Below, one piece after another: positions 1 to 6,873 of a DNA stretch of 10,158 nt. The translations under genes were made by a program, and so were the position numbers. The stretch comes from an uncultured Megasphaera sp. (GTDB lineage Bacteria > Bacillota > Negativicutes > Veillonellales > Megasphaeraceae). The notes beneath the pieces were generated by a model that saw only the letters and a list, made by a program, of their open reading frames with translations, had not been told where the DNA came from and searched no databases. Location of the stretch: assembly GCF_958350005.1 (NCBI RefSeq), contig NZ_CATWFF010000072.1, positions 1 through 10,158 on the forward strand, in the 5' to 3' direction. Position 1 is the first letter of the stretch, and every line of letters begins with the position of its first letter.

Positions 1-99
1 TGGCTGCGCGTGTCCTGCGCGCAGGAAGGACAGATGCGGCCGGCAGGGGCAATTCATGATGATGTATATCAGCTGGTGCAGACTGTGCTGAACCCATAG
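1..99 (+). CDS. C-terminal tail of an unidentified protein (partial)
   Basis: An open frame enters from the left edge and stops at TAG 97-99, giving 32 residues that end in IHDDVYQLVQTVLNP. The tail reads as an amphipathic helix, with no motif that I can assign. In many Firmicutes the gene upstream of holB is thymidylate kinase (tmk), whose C-terminus is a similar acidic helix, so a tmk end is possible. That is a guess from gene order, not recognition. A terminator follows at once, so this gene closes its own transcript. Confidence 0.5.
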   Translation, partial: WLRVSCAQEGQMRPAGAIHDDVYQLVQTVLNP

Positions 100-113
100 A
101 GAATACGTGTATT

Positions 114-150
114 TTGGCAGTAAACCTAGACTTTACTGCCAATTTTTTTT
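114..150 (+). terminator. Rho-independent terminator before holB
   Basis: A perfect 11-base-pair stem, TTGGCAGTAAA (114-124) with TTTACTGCCAA (132-142), encloses a 7-base loop, CCTAGAC. It is followed directly by eight Ts (143-150). This is a textbook intrinsic terminator for the gene ending at 99. It implies that holB and the genes after it need their own promoter. Confidence 0.9.
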
Positions 151-155
151 ATAAT
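127..155 (+). promoter_or_regulatory. Candidate sigma-A promoter for the holB operon, nested in the terminator
   Basis: A perfect -10 TATAAT lies at 150-155. Seventeen bases upstream is TAGACT (127-132), which matches the TTGACA consensus at four of six positions. The -35 sits in the loop and first stem base of the preceding terminator, and the -10 starts on the last T of its T-tract. The predicted start at about 161-162 leaves a leader of about 34 bases containing the AAAGGAG ribosome binding site (183-189). Spacing and position are seen directly; promoter activity is inferred. Confidence 0.6.
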
Positions 156-195
156 AAATTAGTTAAGATATTTTTTAACGGCAAAGGAGAAATCC

Positions 196-1182
196 ATGGA
201 ATCGGCGTATTTTCAGGGCATTATTGGACATGGGGCTATAAAGAAACGCCTGCAGCAGCTGATGGAAAGAGATCGGCTGCCTCATGCCATGATTTTTGCC
301 GGACCGGCCGGTGTGGGCAAGACGCTCATGGCCTGTGCTGTTGCCTCAGCCGTGACGGGGCGAACTGTCTTTGAACGGCGGGAAGAGCTGACAGATGTGC
401 CTGTCTTATCTGACCGGGATGAGGCCTATTATGTGGCTCCTGTCGGGGCTATGCTGAAGGTCGGCCAGTTTCGCCAGCTTCAGAGCCGGCTCATGCTGCA
501 GGGGCGGACAGCCCGGCGCATATGTGTCATTGATCACGTAGAAACGATGAATGCCGAGTTTGCCAACTGCATGCTGAAAACCCTGGAAGAACCGCCGCCG
601 GGAGTGTGCTTTATTCTGATTACAGATCAGCCGTCGCTGCTGCTGCCGACGATTATTTCCCGGTGTGCCTATATTTCCTTTGATCCTGTCAGCGACGAGG
701 ATATGCTGCAGGGACTGCAGCAGCTCCGCGGCGGACAGACCAGTGACTACGAACAGGCTGTGGCCTGGGGCGGCGGCATCGTATCTGCCGTATATGCCTA
801 TCTGGACGGCAACGGGGCTGAAGAAGCGCGGCAGGCCCTGCTGTTTCTGCATACCATATCGGAACATGCCTGTCCCTATGCCAAGTGGCTGTCCGTATCT
901 GTCGATATCGGCGATGGGGCGGCCATGGATATATTCCGCTGGATTGCCCTGTTTCTGCGGGATCTGGCTGTCCTGCGCAGCGGCGCCGATGAGCACCTGC
1001 TGCGGCTGCGCCAGTACAGGAAGGATATGATGGAACTTTTGCCGTATTGGCCGGATGCAGGCATTTTCACAGCCCTGCAGGTGATGGAAGAAGGAATGGA
1101 AGCCCTGAAGCGCCACGTCAATGTGCGTCTCGTATGGGATTATGTCTGTATTCGCTGTATAAAGGCCAAAGGAGGTATGTAA
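196..1182 (+). CDS. holB: DNA polymerase III subunit delta' (clamp loader)
   Basis: This 328-residue protein is the delta' subunit of the clamp loader, an AAA+ ATPase-fold protein that helps load the beta sliding clamp at the replication fork. The N-terminal region has the family pattern IIGH..I...L...LPHA, a complete Walker A GPAGVGKT (residues 36-43), LKTLEEPPP (about 128-135) and the SRC arginine-finger motif (155-157). Length fits the family. ATG 196 follows AAAGGAG at 183-189 with good spacing. One oddity is that the segment between Walker A and the strand before the R-Q-L helix (about 50-85) contains none of the cysteines that form the zinc module in most delta' proteins. Its stop overlaps the next start by one base (TAATG), so translation is probably coupled. 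It heads the operon. Confidence 0.93.
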   Translation: MESAYFQGIIGHGAIKKRLQQLMERDRLPHAMIFAGPAGVGKTLMACAVASAVTGRTVFERREELTDVPVLSDRDEAYYVAPVGAMLKVGQFRQLQSRLMLQGRTARRICVIDHVETMNAEFANCMLKTLEEPPPGVCFILITDQPSLLLPTIISRCAYISFDPVSDEDMLQGLQQLRGGQTSDYEQAVAWGGGIVSAVYAYLDGNGAEEARQALLFLHTISEHACPYAKWLSVSVDIGDGAAMDIFRWIALFLRDLAVLRSGADEHLLRLRQYRKDMMELLPYWPDAGIFTALQVMEEGMEALKRHVNVRLVWDYVCIRCIKAKGGM

Positions 1183-2024
1183 TGGTCATAGTAGGGGTGC
1201 GGTTTAAACCGGCCGGTAAAATATATTATTTTGATCCGACAGGTATTTCCCTGTCACTGGAAGACGGCGTCATTGTCGAAACGGCGAGGGGCATGGAATA
1301 CGGTACCGTTGTCATTGCACCGCGTACGGTCAAGGATGGCGATGTCGTCCAGCCGTTAAAGCCCATTATCCGCAAGGCGACGGCCAAGGATCTGCGTCAG
1401 GTAGAGCGGAATAAAGAACGGGAAGCCAAGGCCTTTGACATTTGTCTGGAGAAAATAGCCAAACATAAGCTTCCCATGAAGCTTATTGACGTCGATTATA
1501 CGTTCGATATGGGAAAAATTATCTTCTTTTTTACGGCAGACGGGCGCATCGACTTTCGGGAACTGGTCCGCGATCTGGCTTCGGTATTTCGTACGCGTAT
1601 TGAACTGCGGCAGATTGGCCTTCGTGATGAAGCCAAAATGATCGGCGGCATTGGCTGCTGCGGCCGGCCTTTGTGCTGTGCCACCTTTCTGGGAGATTTC
1701 AAGCCCGTATCGATCCGCATGGCCAAGAGTCAGGGCATGTCGCTGAATCCGACGAAAATTTCCGGTATCTGCGGCCGTCTCATGTGCTGCCTGCGCTATG
1801 AAAACAGCCTGTATACGTCAGGCGAGCTGAAATGTGCAGGATGCCAGCAGAAAGAAGGACAGCAGAAGCCGCCGGCTGTGGGCAAAAAAGTCATGACCGA
1901 TGACGGCGTCGGCACGGTGCTGCGGATTCACATGAAAGATCATACCGTAAAAGTACAGCTGGATACAGGCCATTCGGTCAACGTGGCCTGGTCCGATGTG
2001 GCGGAACTGGATCATGACGATTGA
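1182..2024 (+). CDS. ricT: PSP1-domain Fe-S protein, RicT (YaaT) family
   Basis: This 280-residue protein belongs to the RicT/YaaT (PSP1) family. In Bacillus subtilis RicT acts with RicA and RicF in a complex carrying [4Fe-4S] clusters that promotes RNase Y-dependent mRNA maturation and affects sporulation, competence and biofilm formation. The family signature is clear: GCCGRPLCC (residues 158-166), LNPTKISG, ICGRLMCCLRYE (from about 196) and a further C218/C221 pair, nine cysteines in all. The tail from about 230 (VGKKVMTDDGVGTV) looks like a small beta-barrel. I chose ATG 1182 over upstream in-frame ATGs because AAAGGAGG (1168-1175) sits six bases before it and homologues begin close to this point. 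It follows holB directly, as in B. subtilis. Whether partner RicA and RicF proteins exist cannot be seen here. Confidence 0.9.
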   Translation: MVIVGVRFKPAGKIYYFDPTGISLSLEDGVIVETARGMEYGTVVIAPRTVKDGDVVQPLKPIIRKATAKDLRQVERNKEREAKAFDICLEKIAKHKLPMKLIDVDYTFDMGKIIFFFTADGRIDFRELVRDLASVFRTRIELRQIGLRDEAKMIGGIGCCGRPLCCATFLGDFKPVSIRMAKSQGMSLNPTKISGICGRLMCCLRYENSLYTSGELKCAGCQQKEGQQKPPAVGKKVMTDDGVGTVLRIHMKDHTVKVQLDTGHSVNVAWSDVAELDHDD

Positions 2025-2748
2025 GCTCAACGCCCATGAACGGCTGGATGACCTGGTTCTGGACGGCATGAAGCTGATTCAGCGGGATGACGAATTCTGC
2101 TTTTCCCTGGATACGGTAGTATTGGCTCATTTCGGTACGGCACCGCGCAGTCCTGTCCTCGACCTGGGGACGGGAACGGCAGCTATTCCCCTCATATTGA
2201 CTGCCCGCGGTGTCCGGCAGATTACAGGGGTCGAGCTGAATCCGGTCATGGCTGATATTGCCCGCCGCAATGTGGCTCTCAATGGCCGTGACGATCGTAT
2301 TCGCATTGTAGAAGGCGATTACCGGCAGCTGAAGAAGTGGGTTTCCAGCGGCTATTATAGCGCTGTTTACGCCAATCCGCCCTATCGGGAAAAGAGCCGC
2401 GGTGCCTGCAGCGAGCTGGACGGTGTGCGCCGGGCCCGTCATGAAGAGACAGCGACGCTGGCCGATGTCATGGCGGCTGTACAGTACGCTCTGAAATATC
2501 GGGGGAGGTTTCGCATGGTTCATATTACGGAACGCCTGACAGATATTCTGGAAGCTATGCGCCAGTACGGCATAGAACCGAAGACGGTGCAGTTCATTCA
2601 CGGCCGTCCAGATAAAAAGGCGAAGCTCTTTCTCGTAGAAGGCGTGCGGGGAGGAAGCCCGGGACTGGACGTCCTGCCGCCCCTTATTGTGCACGAAGCT
2701 GACGGCGCATACAGCCGCGCTGTTCTCGCCATGTACGGCAAGACCTGA
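2014..2748 (+). CDS. trmN6: tRNA1(Val) (adenine37-N6)-methyltransferase-like protein
   Basis: This 244-residue class I SAM-dependent methyltransferase resembles Bacillus YabB and E. coli YfiC/TrmN6, which methylate N6 of A37 in tRNA-Val. Visible motifs are the SAM-binding DLGTGTAAIPL (from residue 50), the acidic end of strand 2 (GVELNP), and the catalytic NPPY (121-124) typical of N6-adenine methyltransferases. The N-terminal ERLDDL and FSLDTVVLAHF match the family opening. ATG 2014 is preferred over the in-frame ATG 1996 because homologues begin a few residues before ERLD. Neither start has a strong ribosome binding site, and the gene overlaps the end of ricT by 11 bases, so coupled translation is likely. 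The tRNA substrate is inferred from the family. Confidence 0.85.
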   Translation: MTIELNAHERLDDLVLDGMKLIQRDDEFCFSLDTVVLAHFGTAPRSPVLDLGTGTAAIPLILTARGVRQITGVELNPVMADIARRNVALNGRDDRIRIVEGDYRQLKKWVSSGYYSAVYANPPYREKSRGACSELDGVRRARHEETATLADVMAAVQYALKYRGRFRMVHITERLTDILEAMRQYGIEPKTVQFIHGRPDKKAKLFLVEGVRGGSPGLDVLPPLIVHEADGAYSRAVLAMYGKT

Positions 2749-2765
2749 TACAGAAAGGAGATACG

Positions 2766-3614
2766 ATGGCAGAGATTTTTCAAAAAGGGACGCTCTATCT
2801 TTGTCCGACGCCGATTGGCAACCTCGAAGATATGACTTATCGTGCTGTGCGCTGCCTGCGCGAAGCCGATATTGTCGCCGCCGAAGATACGCGTCATACG
2901 AAGCAGCTCTTTGCCGCGTACGGTATTGAAACGCCCCTGACCAGTTATCATGAACACAATAAAGCCGAAAAAGGGCCTCATCTTCTGGAACTGTTGCAGG
3001 AAGGGAAGATGGTCGCCCTGGTCAGCGATGCCGGCATGCCGGCTATCTGTGATCCCGGCAGCGATATGGTTCATCTGGCTATTGAGGCAGGTATTCCTGT
3101 CGTGCCTCTTCCAGGGGCCAATGCCGGTTTGACCGGTCTGATTGCGTCCGGTATGGACACGACGCGGTTTACGTTCATCGGCTTTCTGCCGAAGACGCAG
3201 AAACACCGCCTGCCCGTGCTGGAATCAGTCAAATCCTATGAAGGGACGCTCATCTTTTATGAAGCACCCCATCGCATTCAGACGGTCCTGCGGGAACTGC
3301 AGGATCATCTCGGTAACCGGCAGGCTGTTTTGTGCCGGGAACTGACCAAAAAATATGAACAGTATCTGCGCGGATCGCTGAGTGAGTTGCAGGAACAGCT
3401 GGCTCAGCAGGGGACGCGCGGTGAATTTGTTGTTCTCGTCGCCGGTGCAGCGCCCATGGAAGACACAGCTGTGCCGGATGATGCAGATTATGCCGCCATG
3501 GTTCAGCAGCTCATGGATCAGGGCGCTGATAAAAAGGACGCTGTCCGCACCATAGCCAAACAGTGCGGCGTGCCGAAACGCAGGGTATATCAGGCTGCGC
3601 TCACGTTATCATAA
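2766..3614 (+). CDS. rsmI: 16S rRNA 2'-O-ribose C1402 methyltransferase RsmI
   Basis: RsmI (Bacillus YabC family) is a tetrapyrrole-methylase-fold enzyme that uses SAM to methylate the 2'-hydroxyl of C1402 in the decoding centre of 16S rRNA. The 282-residue protein shows all the hallmarks: TLYLCPTPIGNLEDMTYRA (from residue 9), AEDTRHT (39-45), SYHEHN, VSDAGMPAICDPG (86-98), PLPGANA and FIGFLP. A C-terminal helical segment (about 240-282) ends in CGVPKRRVYQAAL, the small helix-turn-helix-like tail common in this family. The start at ATG 2766 is backed by AAAGGAG at 2754-2760. In Bacillus a GIY-YIG gene (yazA) lies between the tRNA methyltransferase gene and this one. Here the gap is only 17 bases. 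Confidence 0.95.
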   Translation: MAEIFQKGTLYLCPTPIGNLEDMTYRAVRCLREADIVAAEDTRHTKQLFAAYGIETPLTSYHEHNKAEKGPHLLELLQEGKMVALVSDAGMPAICDPGSDMVHLAIEAGIPVVPLPGANAGLTGLIASGMDTTRFTFIGFLPKTQKHRLPVLESVKSYEGTLIFYEAPHRIQTVLRELQDHLGNRQAVLCRELTKKYEQYLRGSLSELQEQLAQQGTRGEFVVLVAGAAPMEDTAVPDDADYAAMVQQLMDQGADKKDAVRTIAKQCGVPKRRVYQAALTLS

Positions 3615-3649
3615 ATCGGCTCATTTGCCGGTACAGGAGGAAACGCTCT

Positions 3650-5587
3650 ATGACTGAAAAGAAGAAGTATTACATTACGACCCCGATTTATTACCCCAGT
3701 GCCAAGCTTCATATTGGCCACACGTACTGCACGACCATTGCCGACTCGCTGGCCCGGTTTCACCGGCTTCGCGGTGACGACGTCTTTTTCCTGACTGGAT
3801 CTGACGAACACGGACAGAAAATTCAGCGCGCTGCTGAAGCCAAGGGCGTAACGCCGCTGCAGTACGTCGATGAAATCGTTGCCCTGTTCCAGGATTTATG
3901 GCACAGACTGCATATTTCCAACGATGATTTCATTCGGACAACAGAAAAACGCCACGAAAAAGTAGTTCAGAAACTGATGCAGATTTCCTACGACAACGGC
4001 GATATTTACAAAGGTGAATATACGGGCTGGTACTGTACGCCGTGCGAATCGTTCTGGCCGGAAAACAAGCTGCCTGAAGGAAAGCATGTCTGCCCGGACT
4101 GCGGCCGGCCCCTGGAACTGGTAAAAGAAGAAGCATATTTCCTGAAAATGAATAAATATGCTGATCGGTGGCTGAAATTTATTGATGAACATCCCGATTT
4201 CATTCAGCCTGAATCGCGGCGCAATGAAATGATTTCGTTTGTAAAAAGCGGCCTTGAAGATCTGTGTGTATCCCGTACGTCCTTTGACTGGGGGATTAAA
4301 GTACCCTGGGATCCGAAGCACGTCGTCTATGTCTGGTTTGATGCCCTGGCTAACTACCTGACAGCTGTCGGCTATATTGATGACCCCAAAAAATTCGCCA
4401 AATTCTGGCCTGCTGATCTGCATCTCGTCGGCAAGGAAATCGTCCGTTTCCATACTATTATCTGGCCGATTATGCTCATGAGCTGCGGTCTGCCTATTCC
4501 GAAAAAGGTCTTCGGTCACGGCTGGCTCATTGTAGACGGCACGAAGATGAGCAAATCCCTGGGCAACGTCGTCGATCCTATTCCTCTGATCGAACGGTAT
4601 GGTGCTGACGCACTGCGGTATTATCTGCTCAAGGAAGTGCGCCTCGGTCAGGACGGCAATTTCTCCCTGCCTTCCTTCATTAACCGCATTAACTCGGACC
4701 TGGCCAACGATCTGGGAAATCTGCTGCAGCGGACCCTGGCGATGGTGGAAAAATATGAAAACGGCGTTGTTGCCGGCCCGTCCGCTTCCGAACCAGTCGA
4801 TGCAGAACTGGCTGAATGTGCTGTAAAGACGGCGAAGGAATTTGAAGCCTACATGGACGACATGAAGATTAATGACGCCATTAATGATGTATGGACCCTC
4901 ATTCGCCGCAGCAATAAGTATATTGATGAAACGACGCCATGGGTACTGGCAAAGGACGATGCCAAGAAAGAACGGCTCCAGACAGTACTGTACAACCTTC
5001 TCGAATCGCTGCGCATCATTGCCATCCTGGTCAGCCCGGTTATTCCGGTCAGCGCTGCTGATATGTGGAAGCAAATCGGCCTGGGCGACTTCAGCAGTGC
5101 AAACCTGCCGGATGCACAGGTATGGGGCAAATACCCGGCCCAGACGAAAGTATGCAAAGGCGAAGCCCTGTTCCCGCGGTACGATTTAAATGAAGAAATT
5201 GCCGATGCGGATCCACAGGAACTAAAAGCCGATGCCTGCCCGGCTGCCAAGGAACCGACGAAGCCGGAAATTTCCATTGATGACTTTGCCAAATGCGACC
5301 TCCGCGTCGGCAAGATTGTAGCCTGTGAAAAGATCCCCAAGGCCAAAAAACTGCTGAAACTGCAGGTAGACCTGGGAACAGAAACGCGGCAGATCGTCAG
5401 CGGCATTGCCAAACATTATAATCCAGACGATCTGGTTGGCCGCAGCGTCGTCGTCGTTACCAATCTGAAGCCGGTTAAGCTGTGCGGCGTTGAATCAAAC
5501 GGCATGGTCCTCGCCGCCCTGGACGGTGCTGATAAACTCCAGGTCGTTTTGGCTGACGGCATGCCGGCAGGAAGCCAGGTGCGGTAA
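3650..5587 (+). CDS. metG: Methionyl-tRNA synthetase with C-terminal tRNA-binding domain
   Basis: This 645-residue class I synthetase charges tRNA-Met and initiator tRNA with methionine. The N-terminal Rossmann domain has HIGH (residues 21-24) and KMSKS (299-303). The zinc knuckle has four cysteines (C129, C132, C148, C151) in two CxxC pairs. An anticodon-binding helical domain follows at about 360-520. The C-terminal stretch from about 541 (IDDFAKCDLRVGKI, ending near SNGMVLAA) is the EMAPII/Arc1p-type OB-fold that binds tRNA and often dimerises the enzyme. ATG 3650 is chosen over an upstream in-frame ATG at 3563 because AGGAGG (3635-3640) lies nine bases before it and MTEKKKYYITTPIYYP matches family N-termini. 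It lies 35 bases after rsmI. The abrB-like gene found between these in Bacillus is absent. I see no T-box leader, so it probably reads through from the operon promoter. Confidence 0.97.
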   Translation: MTEKKKYYITTPIYYPSAKLHIGHTYCTTIADSLARFHRLRGDDVFFLTGSDEHGQKIQRAAEAKGVTPLQYVDEIVALFQDLWHRLHISNDDFIRTTEKRHEKVVQKLMQISYDNGDIYKGEYTGWYCTPCESFWPENKLPEGKHVCPDCGRPLELVKEEAYFLKMNKYADRWLKFIDEHPDFIQPESRRNEMISFVKSGLEDLCVSRTSFDWGIKVPWDPKHVVYVWFDALANYLTAVGYIDDPKKFAKFWPADLHLVGKEIVRFHTIIWPIMLMSCGLPIPKKVFGHGWLIVDGTKMSKSLGNVVDPIPLIERYGADALRYYLLKEVRLGQDGNFSLPSFINRINSDLANDLGNLLQRTLAMVEKYENGVVAGPSASEPVDAELAECAVKTAKEFEAYMDDMKINDAINDVWTLIRRSNKYIDETTPWVLAKDDAKKERLQTVLYNLLESLRIIAILVSPVIPVSAADMWKQIGLGDFSSANLPDAQVWGKYPAQTKVCKGEALFPRYDLNEEIADADPQELKADACPAAKEPTKPEISIDDFAKCDLRVGKIVACEKIPKAKKLLKLQVDLGTETRQIVSGIAKHYNPDDLVGRSVVVVTNLKPVKLCGVESNGMVLAALDGADKLQVVLADGMPAGSQVR

Positions 5588-6367
5588 ATGCTGTTTGATA
5601 CCCATTGCCATATTAATGATGAAGCTTATGCCGAAGACCGGGAGGCCATGATGGAACGGGCCTTTGCTGCCGGCATGACCTACATGCTGTGCCCTGGCAC
5701 GGATATTCAGACATCGGCTGAAGCCGTTGCGCTGAGTCACCAGTATCTGCAGGTATACGCAGCCGTCGGCATCCATCCGGAAGACGCCGCTTCGGCGACA
5801 CCGGAAGGCTTTGCCCAGATTCGCCAGTGGCTGCAGACAGAGAAAAAAGTCGTCGCCATCGGTGAAGTAGGCCTGGATTATCATTGGCCGGAACCGTCTC
5901 ATGATATTCAGCACGATGTCTTTATTGAACAGGTCAAAATGGCGGCAGAACTGGATGTGCCTCTGGATATACACGACCGTGAAGCCCACGGTGATACGAT
6001 GGACATTCTCCGCAAGTACGGCAAGGGGACGCGCGGCGTGTTTCACTGCTATTCAGGCAGCCTGGAAATGGCGCAGGAACTGATCAAGATGGGCTATTAC
6101 ATCGGCTTTACAGGGACGATGGTATTCCCGAAGTCCAAAAAGCTGAAGCACATTGTCTGCGAACTGCCGCTGGACCGCATCCTCATCGAAACGGACAGCC
6201 CCTATCTGACGCCGCCGCCGTATCGGGGCCGCCGGAACGAACCGGCTTACGTCCAGTACGTGGCAGAAGAAATTGCCCGTCTGCGGGACATGGATGTTCA
6301 TGAAGTGCGCCGTATTACCGAAGAAAATGGCCGGAGAATTTTTGGAATTCCCAGTGATATACCATGA
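5588..6367 (+). CDS. tatD: TatD-family metal-dependent deoxyribonuclease
   Basis: This 259-residue TIM-barrel hydrolase belongs to the TatD/YabD family, whose characterised members are metal-dependent DNases with 3'-5' exonuclease activity linked to DNA repair. The metal-site residues are all present: DTHCH (H6, H8), GEVGLDY (E93), DIHDREAH (H129), FHCYSG (H153) and ETDSPYL (D203). Length is typical. The start codon abuts the metG stop with no gap. A short AGGTG (5577-5581) inside the end of metG can serve as ribosome binding site, and coupling is likely. metG followed by tatD is a common Firmicute pair. In Bacillus tatD is followed by rnmV and ksgA, which are not here. Confidence 0.93.
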   Translation: MLFDTHCHINDEAYAEDREAMMERAFAAGMTYMLCPGTDIQTSAEAVALSHQYLQVYAAVGIHPEDAASATPEGFAQIRQWLQTEKKVVAIGEVGLDYHWPEPSHDIQHDVFIEQVKMAAELDVPLDIHDREAHGDTMDILRKYGKGTRGVFHCYSGSLEMAQELIKMGYYIGFTGTMVFPKSKKLKHIVCELPLDRILIETDSPYLTPPPYRGRRNEPAYVQYVAEEIARLRDMDVHEVRRITEENGRRIFGIPSDIP

Positions 6368-6627
6368 AGCGGCCGAAGATACGGATTACAATTGTCGATA
6401 AAATCGGCAAGGGCGGATGCCACCGCGGACACTGCGTAGGAGAGTCTTTTGACTACGATACGGAGCGGGGAAAACTCTGCCCCATGGCCATGCACGTAGC
6501 CTTTCCGTATATCGATATTCTCCGCTATGGCGGCACCATTCCCGGGCAGCCGGCAGGGACGGCTGTGTTCTGCTGTCCCGATGTGGATGTCATTAACGTA
6601 TTCAAAGCCGAAATCGTAAGCGAATAA
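6364..6627 (+). CDS. TIGR04076-family small cysteine-rich protein, unknown function
   Basis: This 87-residue protein matches my memory of the TIGR04076 family, whose function is not established. The conserved pattern is visible: C19 and C24 in GCHRGHCVGESF, C39 in LCPMAMHVAFPYIDILRYGG, and the C70-C71 pair in FCCPD. Five cysteines in so short a cytosolic protein suggest metal binding or redox chemistry, but that is inference. It has no signal peptide or membrane segment. The ATG overlaps the tatD stop (ATGA, 4 bases) and there is no strong ribosome binding site, so expression probably depends on coupling to tatD. It closes the operon, with a terminator hairpin 32 bases on. This position after metG-tatD is not one I know from Bacillus. 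Confidence 0.82.
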   Translation: MKRPKIRITIVDKIGKGGCHRGHCVGESFDYDTERGKLCPMAMHVAFPYIDILRYGGTIPGQPAGTAVFCCPDVDVINVFKAEIVSE

Positions 6628-6658
6628 AAACGGATTATCCCTGTTTCCTGCATATAGC

Positions 6659-6700
6659 GCAAATCCCCCTGAGTCCGATGAGTCAGGGGGATTTGTTATA
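6659..6700 (+). terminator. Terminator hairpin closing the housekeeping operon
   Basis: A perfect 13-base-pair stem, with left arm 6660-6672 (CAAATCCCCCTGA) and right arm 6683-6695, encloses a 10-base loop. The stem is GC-rich in the middle. It is followed only by TTATA rather than a long T-run, so termination may be less efficient than at the terminator before holB. Confidence 0.75.
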
Positions 6701-6759
6701 CTGCCAGAGAAGGCAGGTGTTTGCTGTTTTGTATTTTGGCGCATAGCGCAGCCTTGATT

Positions 6760-6788
6760 TTGTTCGTATGCAGGCTAGGGGATATAAT
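6760..6788 (+). promoter_or_regulatory. Candidate upstream promoter of the metallo-hydrolase gene
   Basis: A perfect -10 TATAAT at 6783-6788 is preceded by TTGTTC (6760-6765) at the ideal 17-base spacing. The -35 matches consensus only in TTG. The expected start near 6795 would give a leader of about 80 bases that includes the inverted repeat at 6796-6817. Confidence 0.45.
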
Positions 6789-6795
6789 TACAGGG

Positions 6796-6817
6796 TATGT
6801 AGGCACAGCTGTACATA
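6796..6817. repeat. Inverted repeat TATGTA-N10-TACATA, possible operator
   Basis: Perfect 6-base arms at 6796-6801 and 6812-6817 are separated by ten bases. The repeat lies just downstream of the TATAAT promoter and over the -35 region of the second candidate promoter, where a bound repressor could block both. A second small inverted repeat, AGTAT-GGT-ATACT (6817-6829), overlaps the -10 itself. Arms this short can arise by chance in a region rich in A and T. Confidence 0.3.
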
Positions 6818-6820
6818 GTA

Positions 6821-6829
6821 TGGTATACT
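6821..6829 (+). promoter_or_regulatory. Candidate extended -10 promoter of the metallo-hydrolase gene
   Basis: TGGTATACT is an extended -10 element (TG-N-TATACT). No good -35 lies 16-18 bases upstream, which extended -10 promoters can tolerate. The predicted start near 6836 gives a leader of about 38 bases ending in the AGGAGG site at 6862-6867. Confidence 0.45.
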
Positions 6830-6873
6830 TTGGATAAGAACGCAGCAGCTTATATGCTTACAGGAGGTTTTGT

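Noticed and set aside
114..374. Plus-strand frame that starts in the terminator and overlaps the holB start
   Set aside because: It begins within the hairpin with no ribosome binding site and runs out of frame through the Walker A region of holB.
406..1116. Long minus-strand open frame inside holB
   Set aside because: It is antisense to a recognised clamp-loader gene, with a low-complexity product and no start signals.
1978..2694. Long minus-strand open frame across the trmN6 gene
   Set aside because: It is antisense to a gene with clear SAM and NPPY motifs, and its product is rich in His, Gln and Arg with no domain pattern.
3563..3649. Upstream in-frame ATG that would lengthen MetG by 29 residues
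   Set aside because: The extension lies in the end of rsmI and has no homology to synthetase N-termini, and a strong AGGAGG precedes ATG 3650.
3896..5074. A 392-codon open frame on the minus strand inside metG
   Set aside because: It lies wholly antisense to a well-conserved synthetase, its translation has no recognisable family and it has no credible ribosome binding site. It is a by-product of the codon usage of metG.
6701..6716. Small hairpin CTGCC-AGAGAA-GGCAG after the operon terminator
   Set aside because: The five-base-pair stem is followed by no clean T-run within a few bases. It could help termination but cannot be supported as a separate element.
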